Shown here: positions 8,008 through 17,314 of the stretch, piece after piece
Numbering within the stretch: the stretch's first letter is position 1
Layout of the letters: the number at the start of each line of letters is the position of its first letter
From: Oscillospiraceae bacterium
Lineage (GTDB): Bacteria > Bacillota > Clostridia > Oscillospirales > Oscillospiraceae
Assembly (NCBI GenBank): GCA_017430455.1
Contig: JAFRMX010000005.1
Location: forward strand, 88,539-152,538
Direction of reading: 5' to 3'
Length of the DNA stretch: 64,000 bases
Program-made: the position numbers and the translations under genes
Notes under the pieces: generated by a model
Told to the model about the DNA's origin: nothing
Databases searched by the model: none
Seen by the model: only the letters and a program-made list of their open reading frames with translations

Positions 8008-9054
8008 ATGAAAAAGGATATAACATCCGGTGCCCCGAGAATCCGTGAGCCTTTGAACGATACCCAGCTGCTGATGACCATCACCATATGTATTTTTGTC
8101 GCAATGTATGCAGCTGCCATGATCTTTATGCGAGGCGGATTTCTGAAGGCTCAACAGTTTTTCGATCTTCTCAACGACAACGCTTATCTTATTATTATAT
8201 CCTGCAGCCTTACAATCGTAATGATAGGCGGCGGAATCAACATCAGCGTCGGCGGCGTGATCAGCCTCACGGTCATGGCGTGCGCGATGTATCTTGAAAG
8301 CAGCAGTTCCACCAGTATTCTTACAACTCTTCTGCTCGCCTTGGGCATCGGTCTAGCCTTTGGACTGCTGCAGGGCTTTCTGATCAGTTATCTCGAGATC
8401 CAGCCGTTTATCGTCACTCTGGCAGGGATGTTTCTCGCTCGAGGTCTGACGACGATCCTGTCTGTCAATCCGGTCAAAGTTACTCATGAGAGATTTCTGA
8501 ATCTTGTCAAAACCAAGGTGGAGATTGCCTGGTTGGGCTACACGGCAAAAAACGGAGCCCTGATTCCAGCCAAGCTTGAGATCGGAGCTGTTGTCGCGCT
8601 GATGGTGGTCGTGCTGGTCTATCTGATGCTGCGCTACACCCGTCTCGGACGGAACATCTACGCCATAGGCGGAAACCAGCAGAGCGCGTTGATGTTGGGC
8701 ATCAATGTGAAGCTGACCCGCTTTTGGAGCTACGTGCTAAGCGGATCTCTCAGCGGTCTTGCCGGCTTCGTCTTCCTGATGCATAAACCGGCAGGAAATG
8801 CCAGCGTGGCACTTCGCAGCGAGATGGACGCGATCGCTTCTTCTATAATAGGCGGCACACTTCTGACCGGAGGGGTGGGCAATGTGATAGGTTCCTTCTT
8901 CGGGACCATGATACTCGGGACTATCCAGAAGATCATTGCTCTCAGTCCGCTGAATGCTTCATGGTGGCAGGAGATGGCCAACGGCGCCATGCTCGGACTG
9001 TTCATCATGCTCCAGAGCGTGATCCTTATGCGCAGACACAACAAAAAACACTGA
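8008..9054 (+). CDS. yjfF: sugar ABC transporter permease, YjfF-type
   Basis: This 348-residue BPD_transp_2 permease starts at the base after the stop codon of the YtfT-like gene. YjfF-like landmarks are LNDNAYLIIISCSLTIVMIG, GGINISVGGVISL, YLEIQPFIVTLAGMFLARGL, GRNIYAIGGNQQSALMLGIN, AIASSIIGGTLLTGGVGNVIG and a C-terminal SWWQE segment before the last membrane helix. Together with the preceding gene it makes the two-permease channel typical of the YtfQRT-YjfF system. The following 99-base gap contains an internal promoter and a palindrome, so this gene closes the first transporter unit. Confidence 0.9.
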   Translation: MKKDITSGAPRIREPLNDTQLLMTITICIFVAMYAAAMIFMRGGFLKAQQFFDLLNDNAYLIIISCSLTIVMIGGGINISVGGVISLTVMACAMYLESSSSTSILTTLLLALGIGLAFGLLQGFLISYLEIQPFIVTLAGMFLARGLTTILSVNPVKVTHERFLNLVKTKVEIAWLGYTAKNGALIPAKLEIGAVVALMVVVLVYLMLRYTRLGRNIYAIGGNQQSALMLGINVKLTRFWSYVLSGSLSGLAGFVFLMHKPAGNASVALRSEMDAIASSIIGGTLLTGGVGNVIGSFFGTMILGTIQKIIALSPLNASWWQEMANGAMLGLFIMLQSVILMRRHNKKH

Positions 9055-9077
9055 TATTCAAAATGATTTGATAAATC

Positions 9078-9106
9078 GTGACAGAGTAAAAGGTTATCTA
9101 TAGAAT
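9078..9106 (+). promoter_or_regulatory. internal promoter before mmsA
   Basis: GTGACA at 9078-9083 and TAGAAT at 9101-9106 are 17 bases apart, each one mismatch from consensus. Transcription would start near 9113, inside the palindrome at 9110-9121. This could give the second transporter and the xyl genes separate expression within the long operon. Confidence 0.6.
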
Positions 9107-9109
9107 CAT

Positions 9110-9121
9110 TTTATCGATAAA
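9110..9121. promoter_or_regulatory. CG-centred palindrome, probable LacI-family operator
   Basis: TTTATCGATAAA is a perfect 12-base palindrome with a central CG, the arrangement typical of LacI/GalR-family operators. It sits on the predicted start site of the internal promoter before mmsA, where a bound repressor would block initiation. Which of the two LacI-type regulators in the window reads it cannot be told from sequence. Confidence 0.55.
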
Positions 9122-9153
9122 CCGATACACTCATTCAGTTAGGAGGGGGTAAT

Positions 9154-10713
9154 TTGTCAGAATCGGACAATATTCTGGAAATGCGGGGAATTACCAAGGA
9201 ATTCCCCGGAGTCAAAGCCCTGGACAACGTCAACTTCGTTGTCAGACGGGGCAGCATCCACGCGCTGGTCGGAGAGAACGGCGCAGGGAAATCAACACTG
9301 ATGAACGTGCTCAGCGGACTGTATCCCTATGGCAGTTATACAGGAGATATCATTTATGAAGGCGAGGTCTCCAAGTTCTATAAGATCAAGGACAGCGAGG
9401 AAAAGGGCATCGTTATCATCCACCAGGAACTTGCGCTGGTGCCGTATATGACCATCGGCGAGAATATGTTCCTGGGCAACGAACGAGGGAAAAAATACGC
9501 CATCGACTGGGACAAGACCCATGCCGAGGCAACAAAATATCTGAAGATAGTCGGACTGACCGATTCCTCCAAAACTCTGATCAAGGATATCGGCGTAGGC
9601 AAACAGCAAATGGTTGAGATCGCCAAAGCTCTAGCCAAAAATGCACGCCTGCTTATCCTGGATGAACCTACCTCGTCTCTCAACGAGGCGGACTCCAAGG
9701 CTTTGCTGGATCTGCTGCTTGAATTCAAGAAGCAGGGACTGACTTCCATAATCATCTCACACAAGATCAATGAAGTATCCTATGTAGCGGATGATATAAC
9801 GATAATCCGCGACGGAAAGACAATTGAAACATTGGTCAAAGGTGTCGATGATCTGAGTGAGGAGCGCATAATCCGCGGAATGGTCGGTCGCGAGATCGAG
9901 GACCGCTTCCCCAAACGCTACGGAGTAAGCATCGGAGAACCTGCGCTGGAGGTGGAAGACTGGAATGTATACCATCCGATCTATGCGGAAAAGAAGGTGA
10001 TCGACCACGTCTCATTCCATGTCAATAAAGGCGAGGTGGTCGGCTTTGCAGGCCTTATGGGAGCAGGGCGTACCGAGCTTGCCATGTCAATCTTTGGCCG
10101 CAGCTATGGCAGAGACATCAGCGGTAAGATCAGGATCCATGGCAAAGAGGTCACACTGCACTCTCCGCGTCAGGCGATCGATGCAGGTCTTGCGTATGTT
10201 ACCGAAGACCGCAAAGGCAGCGGACTGATCCTGACCAACCCCATTACAATCAACACGACTCTTGCAAATATGAAGGGTGTATCCAATCGCGGTGTTATCG
10301 ATAGAGACAAGGAGCTTTCTGTCGCAGAAAAATACCGCCAGAAGCTCAATACGAAAACACCTTCAGTCCGGCAGAATGTAGGGAAACTCTCCGGCGGAAA
10401 CCAGCAGAAGGTTCTGCTGTCAAAGTGGATGTATGCAGATCCGGACATTCTGATTCTGGACGAGCCGACCCGCGGTATCGACGTCGGCGCAAAATATGAA
10501 ATCTACTGCATTATCAATGACCTGGTTGCAGAGGGGAAATCAGTCATCATGATCTCTTCTGAAATGCCTGAAGTCCTGGGAATGTGCGACAGGATCTACG
10601 TGCTCGCTGAAGGGCGCATCGTCGGTGAATTCGGCAGGGAAGAGGCCAGCCAGGAGAAGATAATGGCAAGCATTCTTTCAGTAGATTTGGCAGAAAAGGA
10701 GAAAGAGATATGA
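9154..10713 (+). CDS. mmsA: multiple-monosaccharide ABC transporter ATP-binding protein (MmsA/GguA-type)
   Basis: This 519-residue tandem ATPase has Walker [10 protein letters not shown] at residues 40-48, signature region [16 protein letters not shown] and Walker [12 protein letters not shown] in domain one. Domain two has [24 protein letters not shown] and [13 protein letters not shown]. The segments HGSY/YGSY near the first domain and [28 protein letters not shown] and [19 protein letters not shown] are characteristic of the GguA/MmsA group that works with ChvE-type binding proteins. Start is TTG, 5 bases after a strong AGGAGGGGG. It overlaps the permease gene by four bases. The ChvE-like half of the fused binding protein is its expected partner. 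Confidence 0.92.
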   Translation: MSESDNILEMRGITKEFPGVKALDNVNFVVRRGSIHALVGENGAGKSTLMNVLSGLYPYGSYTGDIIYEGEVSKFYKIKDSEEKGIVIIHQELALVPYMTIGENMFLGNERGKKYAIDWDKTHAEATKYLKIVGLTDSSKTLIKDIGVGKQQMVEIAKALAKNARLLILDEPTSSLNEADSKALLDLLLEFKKQGLTSIIISHKINEVSYVADDITIIRDGKTIETLVKGVDDLSEERIIRGMVGREIEDRFPKRYGVSIGEPALEVEDWNVYHPIYAEKKVIDHVSFHVNKGEVVGFAGLMGAGRTELAMSIFGRSYGRDISGKIRIHGKEVTLHSPRQAIDAGLAYVTEDRKGSGLILTNPITINTTLANMKGVSNRGVIDRDKELSVAEKYRQKLNTKTPSVRQNVGKLSGGNQQKVLLSKWMYADPDILILDEPTRGIDVGAKYEIYCIINDLVAEGKSVIMISSEMPEVLGMCDRIYVLAEGRIVGEFGREEASQEKIMASILSVDLAEKEKEI

Positions 10714-11882
10714 CGTCAAAGACAAAAGTACTGAATTTTGTTCAGAAATATACGATGATCATTGCCCTGGTGCTGGTAACGGCTTTTTTTGCCTGGAGAA
10801 CCAACGGCAAGATACTGATGCCGCAGAACATCACTAATATTATTTCCCAGAACGCCTACGTTTTCGTATTGGCGACAGGTATGCTGATGTGCATCCTCAC
10901 CGGAGGCAATATCGACCTGTCTGTAGGCTCGGTGGTCTGCTTTGTAGGCACTGTCGGCGCTGTAATGATGGATCGGGACCTGAATATGTGGCTGGCTGTC
11001 CTGCTGATGCTCGTTGTCGGACTGCTGATAGGCGCCTGGCAGGCATTCTGGATCGCCTATGTCAAGGTTCCTCCTTTCATTACTACGCTTGCCGGCATGC
11101 TGATTTTCAGAGGACTGTCCAACGTGGTGCTTCAGGGGAAGACAATGGCCGTGACTAACGAGAAATTCGTTCAGATCTTTGGCGGCGGTGCCAACTGCTA
11201 TGTTCCCGATTTCTTCGGCGGTGAGAATATCAACATTCTCTGTCTTGTAGTGGGTATTCTGGCCTGCATAATATATCTTGTTATTACGACCCGCAATCAG
11301 ATAACCCGCCGGAAAGCCAACCTTGAATCAGGATCGCTTGCCGCAACTGTCATCAAGGCAGTGATCATCGTGGCGGTAGTCATTTTCTTCACACTGCGGC
11401 TTGCCCAATATAAGGGCCTGCCCATGGCGCTGATATGGGTGGTAGCGGTGATCATGATCTACTCGTATGTTACATCCAAGACCACAGTCGGCCGTTATCT
11501 GTACGCAGTGGGCGGCAACGAAACGGCAACCAAGCTCTCAGGAATCGACACCAGAAAAATATACTTCTTTGCCTATACAAATATGGGCCTGCTGGCCGGT
11601 CTGGCCGGCATTCTGACAATCGCGCGTCTCACCTCCGCCCAGCCGACTTACGGACAGAACTATGAGATGGACGCCATCGGCTCCTGCTTTATCGGAGGAG
11701 CTTCCGCTTACGGCGGAGTCGGCACTGTTCCCGGCGTTATTATAGGTGCTCTTCTCATGGGTGTCATCAATATCGGCATGAGCATAATGGGCGTTGACGC
11801 CAACTACCAGAAGGTGGTCAAAGGACTGGTCCTGCTGGCCGCAGTCATCTTCGACGTGGTATCCAAGAAAAAGAACAGCTGA
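10710..11882 (+). CDS. mmsB: multiple-monosaccharide ABC transporter permease (MmsB/GguB-type)
   Basis: This 390-residue BPD_transp_2 permease is longer than the ytfT/yjfF pair, as expected for the GguB/MmsB type, which is a homodimeric channel with extra helices in the middle (residues about 190-260). Motifs include [60 protein letters not shown], and [20 protein letters not shown]. The ATG overlaps the TGA of mmsA. Downstream are a small membrane protein, then xylB and xylA, which suggests pentose among the substrates. Confidence 0.92.
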   Translation: MTSKTKVLNFVQKYTMIIALVLVTAFFAWRTNGKILMPQNITNIISQNAYVFVLATGMLMCILTGGNIDLSVGSVVCFVGTVGAVMMDRDLNMWLAVLLMLVVGLLIGAWQAFWIAYVKVPPFITTLAGMLIFRGLSNVVLQGKTMAVTNEKFVQIFGGGANCYVPDFFGGENINILCLVVGILACIIYLVITTRNQITRRKANLESGSLAATVIKAVIIVAVVIFFTLRLAQYKGLPMALIWVVAVIMIYSYVTSKTTVGRYLYAVGGNETATKLSGIDTRKIYFFAYTNMGLLAGLAGILTIARLTSAQPTYGQNYEMDAIGSCFIGGASAYGGVGTVPGVIIGALLMGVINIGMSIMGVDANYQKVVKGLVLLAAVIFDVVSKKKNS

Positions 11883-11923
11883 GCGAAGATCCGCGCACCG
11901 TCAGAAGAGAGAGAAAACCGATA

Positions 11924-12223
11924 ATGGACGACAGAAAAAAACAGTCAGAAACAGTTTGTGCCCGGGAAAGCAGCTTTACTGTTGTACGCGCGGTTGTAGC
12001 AGGCTATCTCGTCTATCTCGGTATCTCTCTGTTGCGCGGCACGACAGACGGAGGGACAGCAATGCCTCTTCGTCTCAAGTGGTTTTTCTCGCTTCTGTTC
12101 ATCGTCGCAGGCTTGCTTTTTGCTGTATATACATGGCGCCGCTGGCGCAAGTTCTCAGTCAGGCCGGAAAAGCCTGAAACAAATGAGGATCTGAGCAGCG
12201 GAAAAGATGAACAGACAGAATAA
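11924..12223 (+). CDS. small two-helix membrane protein of unknown function
   Basis: This 99-residue protein has two hydrophobic segments (about residues 22-40 and 48-70) and a charged, acidic C-terminal tail. I do not recognise a named family. It resembles the 80-residue protein at 15485-15727: both have an AG-Y-L-L/V-Y-L first helix, a Leu-x-Gly turn, a short Asn/Asp/Gly loop, and a second helix ending in a basic patch. Both lie beside sugar ABC transporter genes, here between mmsB and xylB. A role as a transporter accessory subunit is a guess. The reading frame is supported by operon position and by the second copy. Confidence 0.65.
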   Translation: MDDRKKQSETVCARESSFTVVRAVVAGYLVYLGISLLRGTTDGGTAMPLRLKWFFSLLFIVAGLLFAVYTWRRWRKFSVRPEKPETNEDLSSGKDEQTE

Positions 12224-12241
12224 ATACAAATAAATCAGGAG

Positions 12242-13738
12242 GTGGGCGCTATCAGCCTATATATTGGAATCGACCTCGGCACTTCAGCGGTGAAGCTGCT
12301 GCTGACAAACGAGAGCGGAGAGATATTAAACAGTGTTACCAAAGAATACCCTCTTTCTTTCCCGAGACCCGGGTGGTCGGAACAGGATCCCAGAGACTGG
12401 TGGAAAGCCGTTCAGCATGGAATTCTGGAGCTGACCGAGAATTTCAACAAGGATCAGGTCCGGGGAATAGGCTGCGGAGGGCAGATGCACGGTCTGGTGG
12501 CGCTCGATGAAGACGATCGCGTGATCCGGCCGGCCATCCTTTGGAATGACGGACGTACGGCAGAGGAGACGGAGTGGCTCAATACCGTGATAGGAAAAGA
12601 GAAGCTCTCCGAGCTCACCGCAAATATCGCGTTTGCCGGCTTCACTGCGCCTAAATTGCTTTGGATGAAAAAGCATGAGCCGGAAAATTTTGCCCGGATC
12701 AAAAAGATCATGCTGCCAAAGGATTATATTAACTATCGTCTTACCGGAGTTCACTCATGTGATTATTCCGATGCCAGCGGCATGCTGCTTCTTGATGTGG
12801 CACACAGGTGCTGGTCAAAGGAAATGCTGGATATTTGCGGTATTTCAGATGAGCAGATGCCGAAGCTGTTTGAAAGCTACGAGGTCACAGGCACGCTCCG
12901 GGGCTTTGTGTCCGGATCGCTGGGACTTCCGCGTGACTGCAGGGTCGTGGCAGGAGCCGGAGATAACGCGGCAGCAGCTGTTGGGACCGGAGTGGTAGGA
13001 GAAGGCGGCTGCAATATTTCTCTAGGTACGTCAGGCACTATCTTCATCTCGTCGAAGAAATTCGGCGTCGACCCGAACAATGCCCTGCACGCCTTTGCCC
13101 ACGCAGACGGAGGATGGCATCTGATGGGCTGCATGCTTTCGGCTGCCAGCTGCAATAAATGGATATGCAAAGATATCCTTCACACAGGCGATTATGCCGC
13201 AGAACAGGCTGCTGTAAAGGAAGAAAATCTGGGTCGCAACCGCGTATTTTTCCTTCCGTATCTGATGGGTGAGCGCAGCCCGATCAATGACATTGATGCC
13301 CGCGGGACATTTGTGGGAATGTCGATGGATACCGGGCGTTCCGATATGGTACAGGCTGTATTGGAGGGCGTCGCTTTCGCTATCCGCGATTCCTTTGAGA
13401 TCGCGAAGAGTCTTGGAATTCCGATCGTTTCCTCCAGACTGTGCGGCGGCGGCGCGAAATCTCCTCTGTGGAGGAAGATCCTTGCCGATATTCTGAATAT
13501 CCGCTTGGAGATCCCGCAGACAGAGGAAGGCGGTTACGGCGCTGCCATGCTGGCGATGGTTGGATGCGGCGAGTACAAAAGCGTTGAAGAGTGTGCCGGA
13601 GTCCTGACTTCCGTCAGCGAGACCATAGAGCCGGATCCTGCAGCAGCCGCGCGCTATGAAACCCAATACCTGAAATTCAAAAAAATATACCCTGCCATGA
13701 AAACACTGTTTAAAGAAATCAAGGAGGAAGCATTATGA
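12242..13738 (+). CDS. xylB: xylulokinase
   Basis: This 498-residue FGGY-family kinase phosphorylates D-xylulose to D-xylulose-5-phosphate. The N-terminal ATP-binding motif [14 protein letters not shown], the [11 protein letters not shown] segment, [56 protein letters not shown] and [13 protein letters not shown] are all as in XylB. The start is uncertain. The GTG at 12242 lies inside the perfect ribosome-binding sequence AGGAGGTG (12237-12244), whereas an in-frame ATC at 12251 stands at ideal spacing and would give M-S-L-Y-I-G-I-D. It is coupled to xylA by a four-base ATGA overlap. It belongs to the operon that starts at 3274, or to the internal transcript from near 9113. Confidence 0.94.
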   Translation: MGAISLYIGIDLGTSAVKLLLTNESGEILNSVTKEYPLSFPRPGWSEQDPRDWWKAVQHGILELTENFNKDQVRGIGCGGQMHGLVALDEDDRVIRPAILWNDGRTAEETEWLNTVIGKEKLSELTANIAFAGFTAPKLLWMKKHEPENFARIKKIMLPKDYINYRLTGVHSCDYSDASGMLLLDVAHRCWSKEMLDICGISDEQMPKLFESYEVTGTLRGFVSGSLGLPRDCRVVAGAGDNAAAAVGTGVVGEGGCNISLGTSGTIFISSKKFGVDPNNALHAFAHADGGWHLMGCMLSAASCNKWICKDILHTGDYAAEQAAVKEENLGRNRVFFLPYLMGERSPINDIDARGTFVGMSMDTGRSDMVQAVLEGVAFAIRDSFEIAKSLGIPIVSSRLCGGGAKSPLWRKILADILNIRLEIPQTEEGGYGAAMLAMVGCGEYKSVEECAGVLTSVSETIEPDPAAAARYETQYLKFKKIYPAMKTLFKEIKEEAL

Positions 13739-15045
13739 TATTTGAAAATATTCCCGCAATTCCTTATGAGGGTCCGAAGAGCACAAATCCGCTGGCGTTT
13801 AAATTCTATGATCCGGACAAGATCGTTATGGGAAAGCCCATGAAGGAGCATCTGCCCTTTGCAATGGCCTGGTGGCACAACCTTGGCGCGGCCGGAACCG
13901 ATATGTTCGGGCGCGATACCGCCGACAAATCCTTCGGTGCGGTAAAAGGCACAATGGAGCATGCCAAAGCGAAAGTCGATGCCGGCTTTGAGTTCATGCA
14001 GAAGCTGGGGATCCGCTATTTCTGCTTCCATGATGTGGATCTTGTTCCGGAGGCAGAAGATATAAAGGAGACCAACCGCCGTCTGGACGAGATCAGCGAT
14101 TACATCCTCGAGAAGATGAAGGGCACCGATATCAAGTGCCTTTGGGGCACGGCCAATATGTTCTCAAATCCGCGCTTTATGAACGGCGCAGGCTCCTCCA
14201 ATTCTGCCGATGTCTTCGCTTTTGCGGCAGCACAGGCTAAGAAGGCCTTGGATCTGACCGTCAAACTCGGCGGGCGCGGCTATGTCTTCTGGGGAGGTCG
14301 TGAGGGCTATGAGACGCTGCTCAATACCGACATGAAGTTCGAGCAGGAGAATATCGCGAAGCTCATGCATATGGCCATCGATTACGGGCGCAGCATAGGC
14401 TTTACCGGTGATTTCTATATTGAGCCCAAACCGAAAGAGCCGATGAAACACCAGTATGATTTCGATGCAGCCACTGCGATAGGCTTCCTCCGCCAGTATG
14501 GACTTGATAAGGACTTCAAGCTTAACATCGAGGCAAACCACGCCACACTGGCAGGTCACACTTTCCAGCACGATCTGCGTGTTTCCGCTATAAACGGAAT
14601 GCTGGGCAGCATTGACGCCAACCAGGGCGATATGCTCCTCGGCTGGGATACCGACGAATTCCCGTTCAATGTATATGACGCGACCATGTGCATGTATGAG
14701 GTGCTCAAGTCAGACGGGCTCACCGGCGGCTTTAACTTCGATTCCAAATCACGCCGCCCGAGCTATACAGTCGAAGATATGTTTGCAAGCTATATCCTCG
14801 GCATGGACACTTTTGCCCTCGGACTTTTGAAAGCTGCCGAGCTGATTGAGGACGGCAGGCTTGCCGCTTTCGTCAAAGAACGCTATGCAAGCTATGAGAG
14901 CGGCATCGGCGCAAAGATCCGCAGCGGAGAAACCGATTTGAAGGAACTGGCAGCATATGCGGATTCCCTCGGAGCTCCTGAGCTTCCCGGAAGCGGCAAA
15001 CAGGAACAGCTTGAGAGCATAGTAAACCAGGTACTTTTCGGATAA
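13735..15045 (+). CDS. xylA: xylose isomerase
   Basis: This 436-residue enzyme converts D-xylose to D-xylulose, the step before xylulokinase. Family signatures are visible: [16 protein letters not shown] near residue 45, the catalytic-His segment [13 protein letters not shown], the metal-binding segment [12 protein letters not shown], and [17 protein letters not shown]. Length is typical for class II xylose isomerases (about 440 residues). ATG overlaps the xylB stop and follows AAGGAGGAAG. It is the last gene of the operon, closed by a large stem-loop at 15068-15123. Confidence 0.96.
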   Translation: MIFENIPAIPYEGPKSTNPLAFKFYDPDKIVMGKPMKEHLPFAMAWWHNLGAAGTDMFGRDTADKSFGAVKGTMEHAKAKVDAGFEFMQKLGIRYFCFHDVDLVPEAEDIKETNRRLDEISDYILEKMKGTDIKCLWGTANMFSNPRFMNGAGSSNSADVFAFAAAQAKKALDLTVKLGGRGYVFWGGREGYETLLNTDMKFEQENIAKLMHMAIDYGRSIGFTGDFYIEPKPKEPMKHQYDFDAATAIGFLRQYGLDKDFKLNIEANHATLAGHTFQHDLRVSAINGMLGSIDANQGDMLLGWDTDEFPFNVYDATMCMYEVLKSDGLTGGFNFDSKSRRPSYTVEDMFASYILGMDTFALGLLKAAELIEDGRLAAFVKERYASYESGIGAKIRSGETDLKELAAYADSLGAPELPGSGKQEQLESIVNQVLFG

Positions 15046-15067
15046 AGCAGGGACTGTGAAATAGTCT

Positions 15068-15123
15068 CCAAAAAAGAAGGAAACTTCCAATCAAAAACGC
15101 TTGGAAGTAACCTTCTTTTTTGG
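15068..15123 (+). terminator. large stem-loop terminator after xylA
   Basis: The sequence from 15068 to 15123 folds into a 13-base-pair lower stem (CCAAAAAAGAAGG with its complement), an AA/AA internal loop, and an 8-base-pair upper stem (ACTTCCAA) with a ten-base loop. The 3' arm carries the T run TTCTTTTTT. The palindrome could terminate from either side, but no gene faces it from the right. Confidence 0.8.
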
Positions 15124-15194
15124 TACAATTTTACTCAGATCTTATAGACTTTTCGGTGCTGCGAGACAATATACGGAAAAATGACAGAAAACCG

Positions 15195-15420
15195 GATCTC
15201 AAGATAAATGAGCAGACAGAATTGGAAATAATAATTAAGAAAGAGGCTCCCGCCAGACCTTCTTTTCCGGAGGCGTCAAGTTTATGATACTTAGTATTTT
15301 GGGTTGATTCCGTACCAGATTCTGTTGTAAAGTTAAATAGTCTTGGGATTGCAACTGAACCGATAAGATTTGATGATTATACAGGGAAGAAAATGACTTT
15401 TCCATGATCCGGATGGGTAG
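15195..15420 (+). pseudogene. decayed VOC-family (glyoxalase/bleomycin-resistance fold) gene fragment
   Basis: In the otherwise gene-free 15124-15484 gap one frame reads as the C-terminal half of a VOC-fold protein. Downstream of 15195 the translation includes TELEIIIKKEAPARPSFPEA, an in-frame stop at 15285-15287, then YLVFWVDSV and LGIATEPIRFDDYTGKKMTF. At 15400 a one-base shift restores the family motif F-H-D-P-D-G, followed at once by a stop at 15418. The VOC motifs V-D-D/S, E-P-I-R-x-D-x-Y-T-G and F-H-D-P-D-G make this recognisable. No start codon or ribosome site remains. It marks the junction between the G+C-rich xyl operon and the A+T-rich region to the right. Confidence 0.65.
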
Positions 15421-15484
15421 TCCATAGAGATATATGAATAGAATGCGGAATTAGTTATTTTGAAAAACGGAAAAGGGAAAGAAT

Positions 15485-15727
15485 ATGAAAAGAATATATG
15501 AATGGATGAGATGCCAACCCAAAACGAAGAACTATTTATACTTTGCAGCAGGGTTATATTTATTATATTTATCGTACAAAATGCTTCTGGGGATTAATGA
15601 TATGGCAGGCAACAGACTGCCTATATATATGTTTATGTGTGCTTTCGCCATAATTGGCATCACATTCACGGTGTTTCCTGCTATTATTATAATTAAAGAC
15701 CGTACAAATAACAATAACCAGAGATAG
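15485..15727 (+). CDS. small two-helix membrane protein, paralogue of the one at 11924
   Basis: This 80-residue protein has two hydrophobic segments (about residues 18-36 and 47-69) and a polar Asn-rich tail. The helix-loop-helix layout and the AG-x-Y-L-L-Y-L start of the first helix match the 99-residue protein encoded between mmsB and xylB. A ribosome site (AAAAGGGAAAG) precedes the ATG. It lies 53 bases before the LacI-type regulator gene and may be cotranscribed with it. Function unknown; repeated presence at two sugar-transport loci is the only clue. Confidence 0.6.
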   Translation: MKRIYEWMRCQPKTKNYLYFAAGLYLLYLSYKMLLGINDMAGNRLPIYMFMCAFAIIGITFTVFPAIIIIKDRTNNNNQR

Positions 15728-15780
15728 AGACAATCGAGAAGGATATAAAACAGACCACCGAAAAAAGGAATGAAAAGAGA

Positions 15781-17058
15781 ATGATTCTGTGTGATATTAA
15801 TGAGGTGTCGTCAAGGTGCGGGTTAACACCGGAAGAAATAATTGAGATTTCTGACAGAGCAAGACAGGAAGGCCTTAAAATACCTGAATATAACAGGGAA
15901 TATCAATTTAATGCATTTGACAGGGTCCTGTTGCATAAGATAGCTAAGTTATTAAAAAAAAGGGGAGAATCATTAGAATCCCAGGAAAGAATCAGACAAA
16001 AGATTAGAAATCTGATTTTGGCACGGGAATCTGCATCTACGGTGGAAGATGTTGCATTAGAAGCAAATGTCTCGATTGGAGCAGTTTCCAGTACTCTAAA
16101 TAACAGCGGTATTAATATAAGAGTAGGAGAAGCAACGAGAGAGAAAATAATACAAGCAGCAAGAGATTTAAAATATAATCCAAACCGTTTTGCCGCGGCT
16201 TTGCGAACTAAACGTTCAGGAATAATCGGAGCAATAGTAAGAAATATAGATGATCCTTTTTTGAGACAAGTTCTGTGGAGGGTGCAAGAAATAAGTGAAA
16301 AACATGGCTATTCTCTTTTGATGAGCCATGCAAATCGGGAGGCAAAACTCGCAGAAAACCAGCTAAAATTGATGGTAGAGAATTTTTTTGACGGGTTGCT
16401 GGTTCTCGGTGATATGACAGATGATTCGGAATTTATCACTGCTCTGTCAAGATGCGGAACACCTGCGGTAATGATAGGCGGCAGAAAGACCTCAGAAATA
16501 ACATCAATTATGTATGATGACAGGTTGGGAGCGGAATTAGCATTTAATTATATAACAGGATTGGGGCATCATGAAATTGCTTATATTGGCAATTTACAGC
16601 ACTATAGTGTTTTGACCAGAGTAGAAAAAATCAAGGAAATGCAGAAAGAAACACATTTGAATAATTATGCCATTTGTTATATGCAATCACAGAACATTCC
16701 TGAAGCAGGCGATGCTGTAAGGCGTTTATTCAGATCAGAAATTAATCCGACAGCAATATTGTGCGGTTCCGACTATTTGGCGCAAGGCGTTATGACCGAA
16801 GTGTTAAGAAACGGTAAAAAAATACCGGAAGACATATCCATAATGGGATATGACGATTTGACAGACGGAGTTTTTCCGGTTCCAATTACAACTATTCATC
16901 AGCCCGTGAAGAAAGCAGCAGAGTTGGCTTTTGAGGAACTTCGCGTTCAAATGACGATGAATTCAATCAATAATTATAACAGAAGAGAAATAACGATAAA
17001 TCCCAAGCTCGTTATTCGCGAAAGCTGCCGACCCTTATTGAAAACAGCTAATCAGTGA
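15781..17058 (+). CDS. LacI-family regulator with an extra N-terminal domain
   Basis: This 425-residue protein is about 85 residues longer than a normal LacI-family regulator. The LacI helix-turn-helix is at residues about 86-140 (STVEDVALEANVSIGAVSST, LKYNPNRFAAALRTKRSG), not at the N terminus. Residues 1-82 form a separate domain starting with CDINEVSSRCGLTPEEI and continuing FNAFDRVLLHKIAKLLKKRG, a helix-turn-helix plus helical pattern reminiscent of MerR-type winged helices. The C-terminal sugar-sensor domain (FFDGLLVLGD, CGSDYLAQGVMTEVL, IMGYDDLTDGVFPVPITTI) is intact. It precedes the ABC/HPS-PHI locus at 17466-28065 and probably controls it through the palindrome at 17301. The MerR comparison is by eye only. 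Confidence 0.85.
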   Translation: MILCDINEVSSRCGLTPEEIIEISDRARQEGLKIPEYNREYQFNAFDRVLLHKIAKLLKKRGESLESQERIRQKIRNLILARESASTVEDVALEANVSIGAVSSTLNNSGINIRVGEATREKIIQAARDLKYNPNRFAAALRTKRSGIIGAIVRNIDDPFLRQVLWRVQEISEKHGYSLLMSHANREAKLAENQLKLMVENFFDGLLVLGDMTDDSEFITALSRCGTPAVMIGGRKTSEITSIMYDDRLGAELAFNYITGLGHHEIAYIGNLQHYSVLTRVEKIKEMQKETHLNNYAICYMQSQNIPEAGDAVRRLFRSEINPTAILCGSDYLAQGVMTEVLRNGKKIPEDISIMGYDDLTDGVFPVPITTIHQPVKKAAELAFEELRVQMTMNSINNYNRREITINPKLVIRESCRPLLKTANQ

Positions 17059-17235
17059 AATAATAACAATTTAGGCACAAGCGTAAATAAGGGAATACAA
17101 ATTCACGAATTTATCCTCAATATATTTGATGTTTAACATTATTGAAGGATAATACAGAGGAGAAATTGCATTAATAGATAAAAAAATGAACAAAAAAATG
17201 CATAAAATACTGTTTTTCTATATATTTGAATTAAC

Positions 17236-17263
17236 TTGACAATAGAAAGCCGGATGATATATT
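17236..17263 (+). promoter_or_regulatory. promoter of the second sugar ABC/HPS-PHI locus
   Basis: TTGACA at 17236-17241 is followed after 16 bases by TATATT at 17258-17263 (an alternative TATTAT at 17260 gives 18). The predicted leader is about 195 bases and A+T-rich, unusually long for a binding-protein gene. Apart from the palindrome at 17301 I see nothing else in the 17059-17462 gap. Confidence 0.75.
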
Positions 17264-17300
17264 ATGAGGCCGATAATAAGTTTAAGTTGTTTTAATTGTG

Positions 17301-17314
17301 ATAAAACGTTTTAT
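17301..17314. promoter_or_regulatory. CG-centred 14-base palindrome, probable LacI-family operator
   Basis: ATAAAACGTTTTAT is a perfect palindrome with a central CG, as in LacI/GalR-family operators. It lies about 30 bases downstream of the predicted transcription start. The regulator encoded immediately upstream (15781-17058) is the obvious candidate. It resembles the mmsA palindrome at 9110 in having a central CG and A+T arms, so cross-talk between the two loci is possible. Confidence 0.7.
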
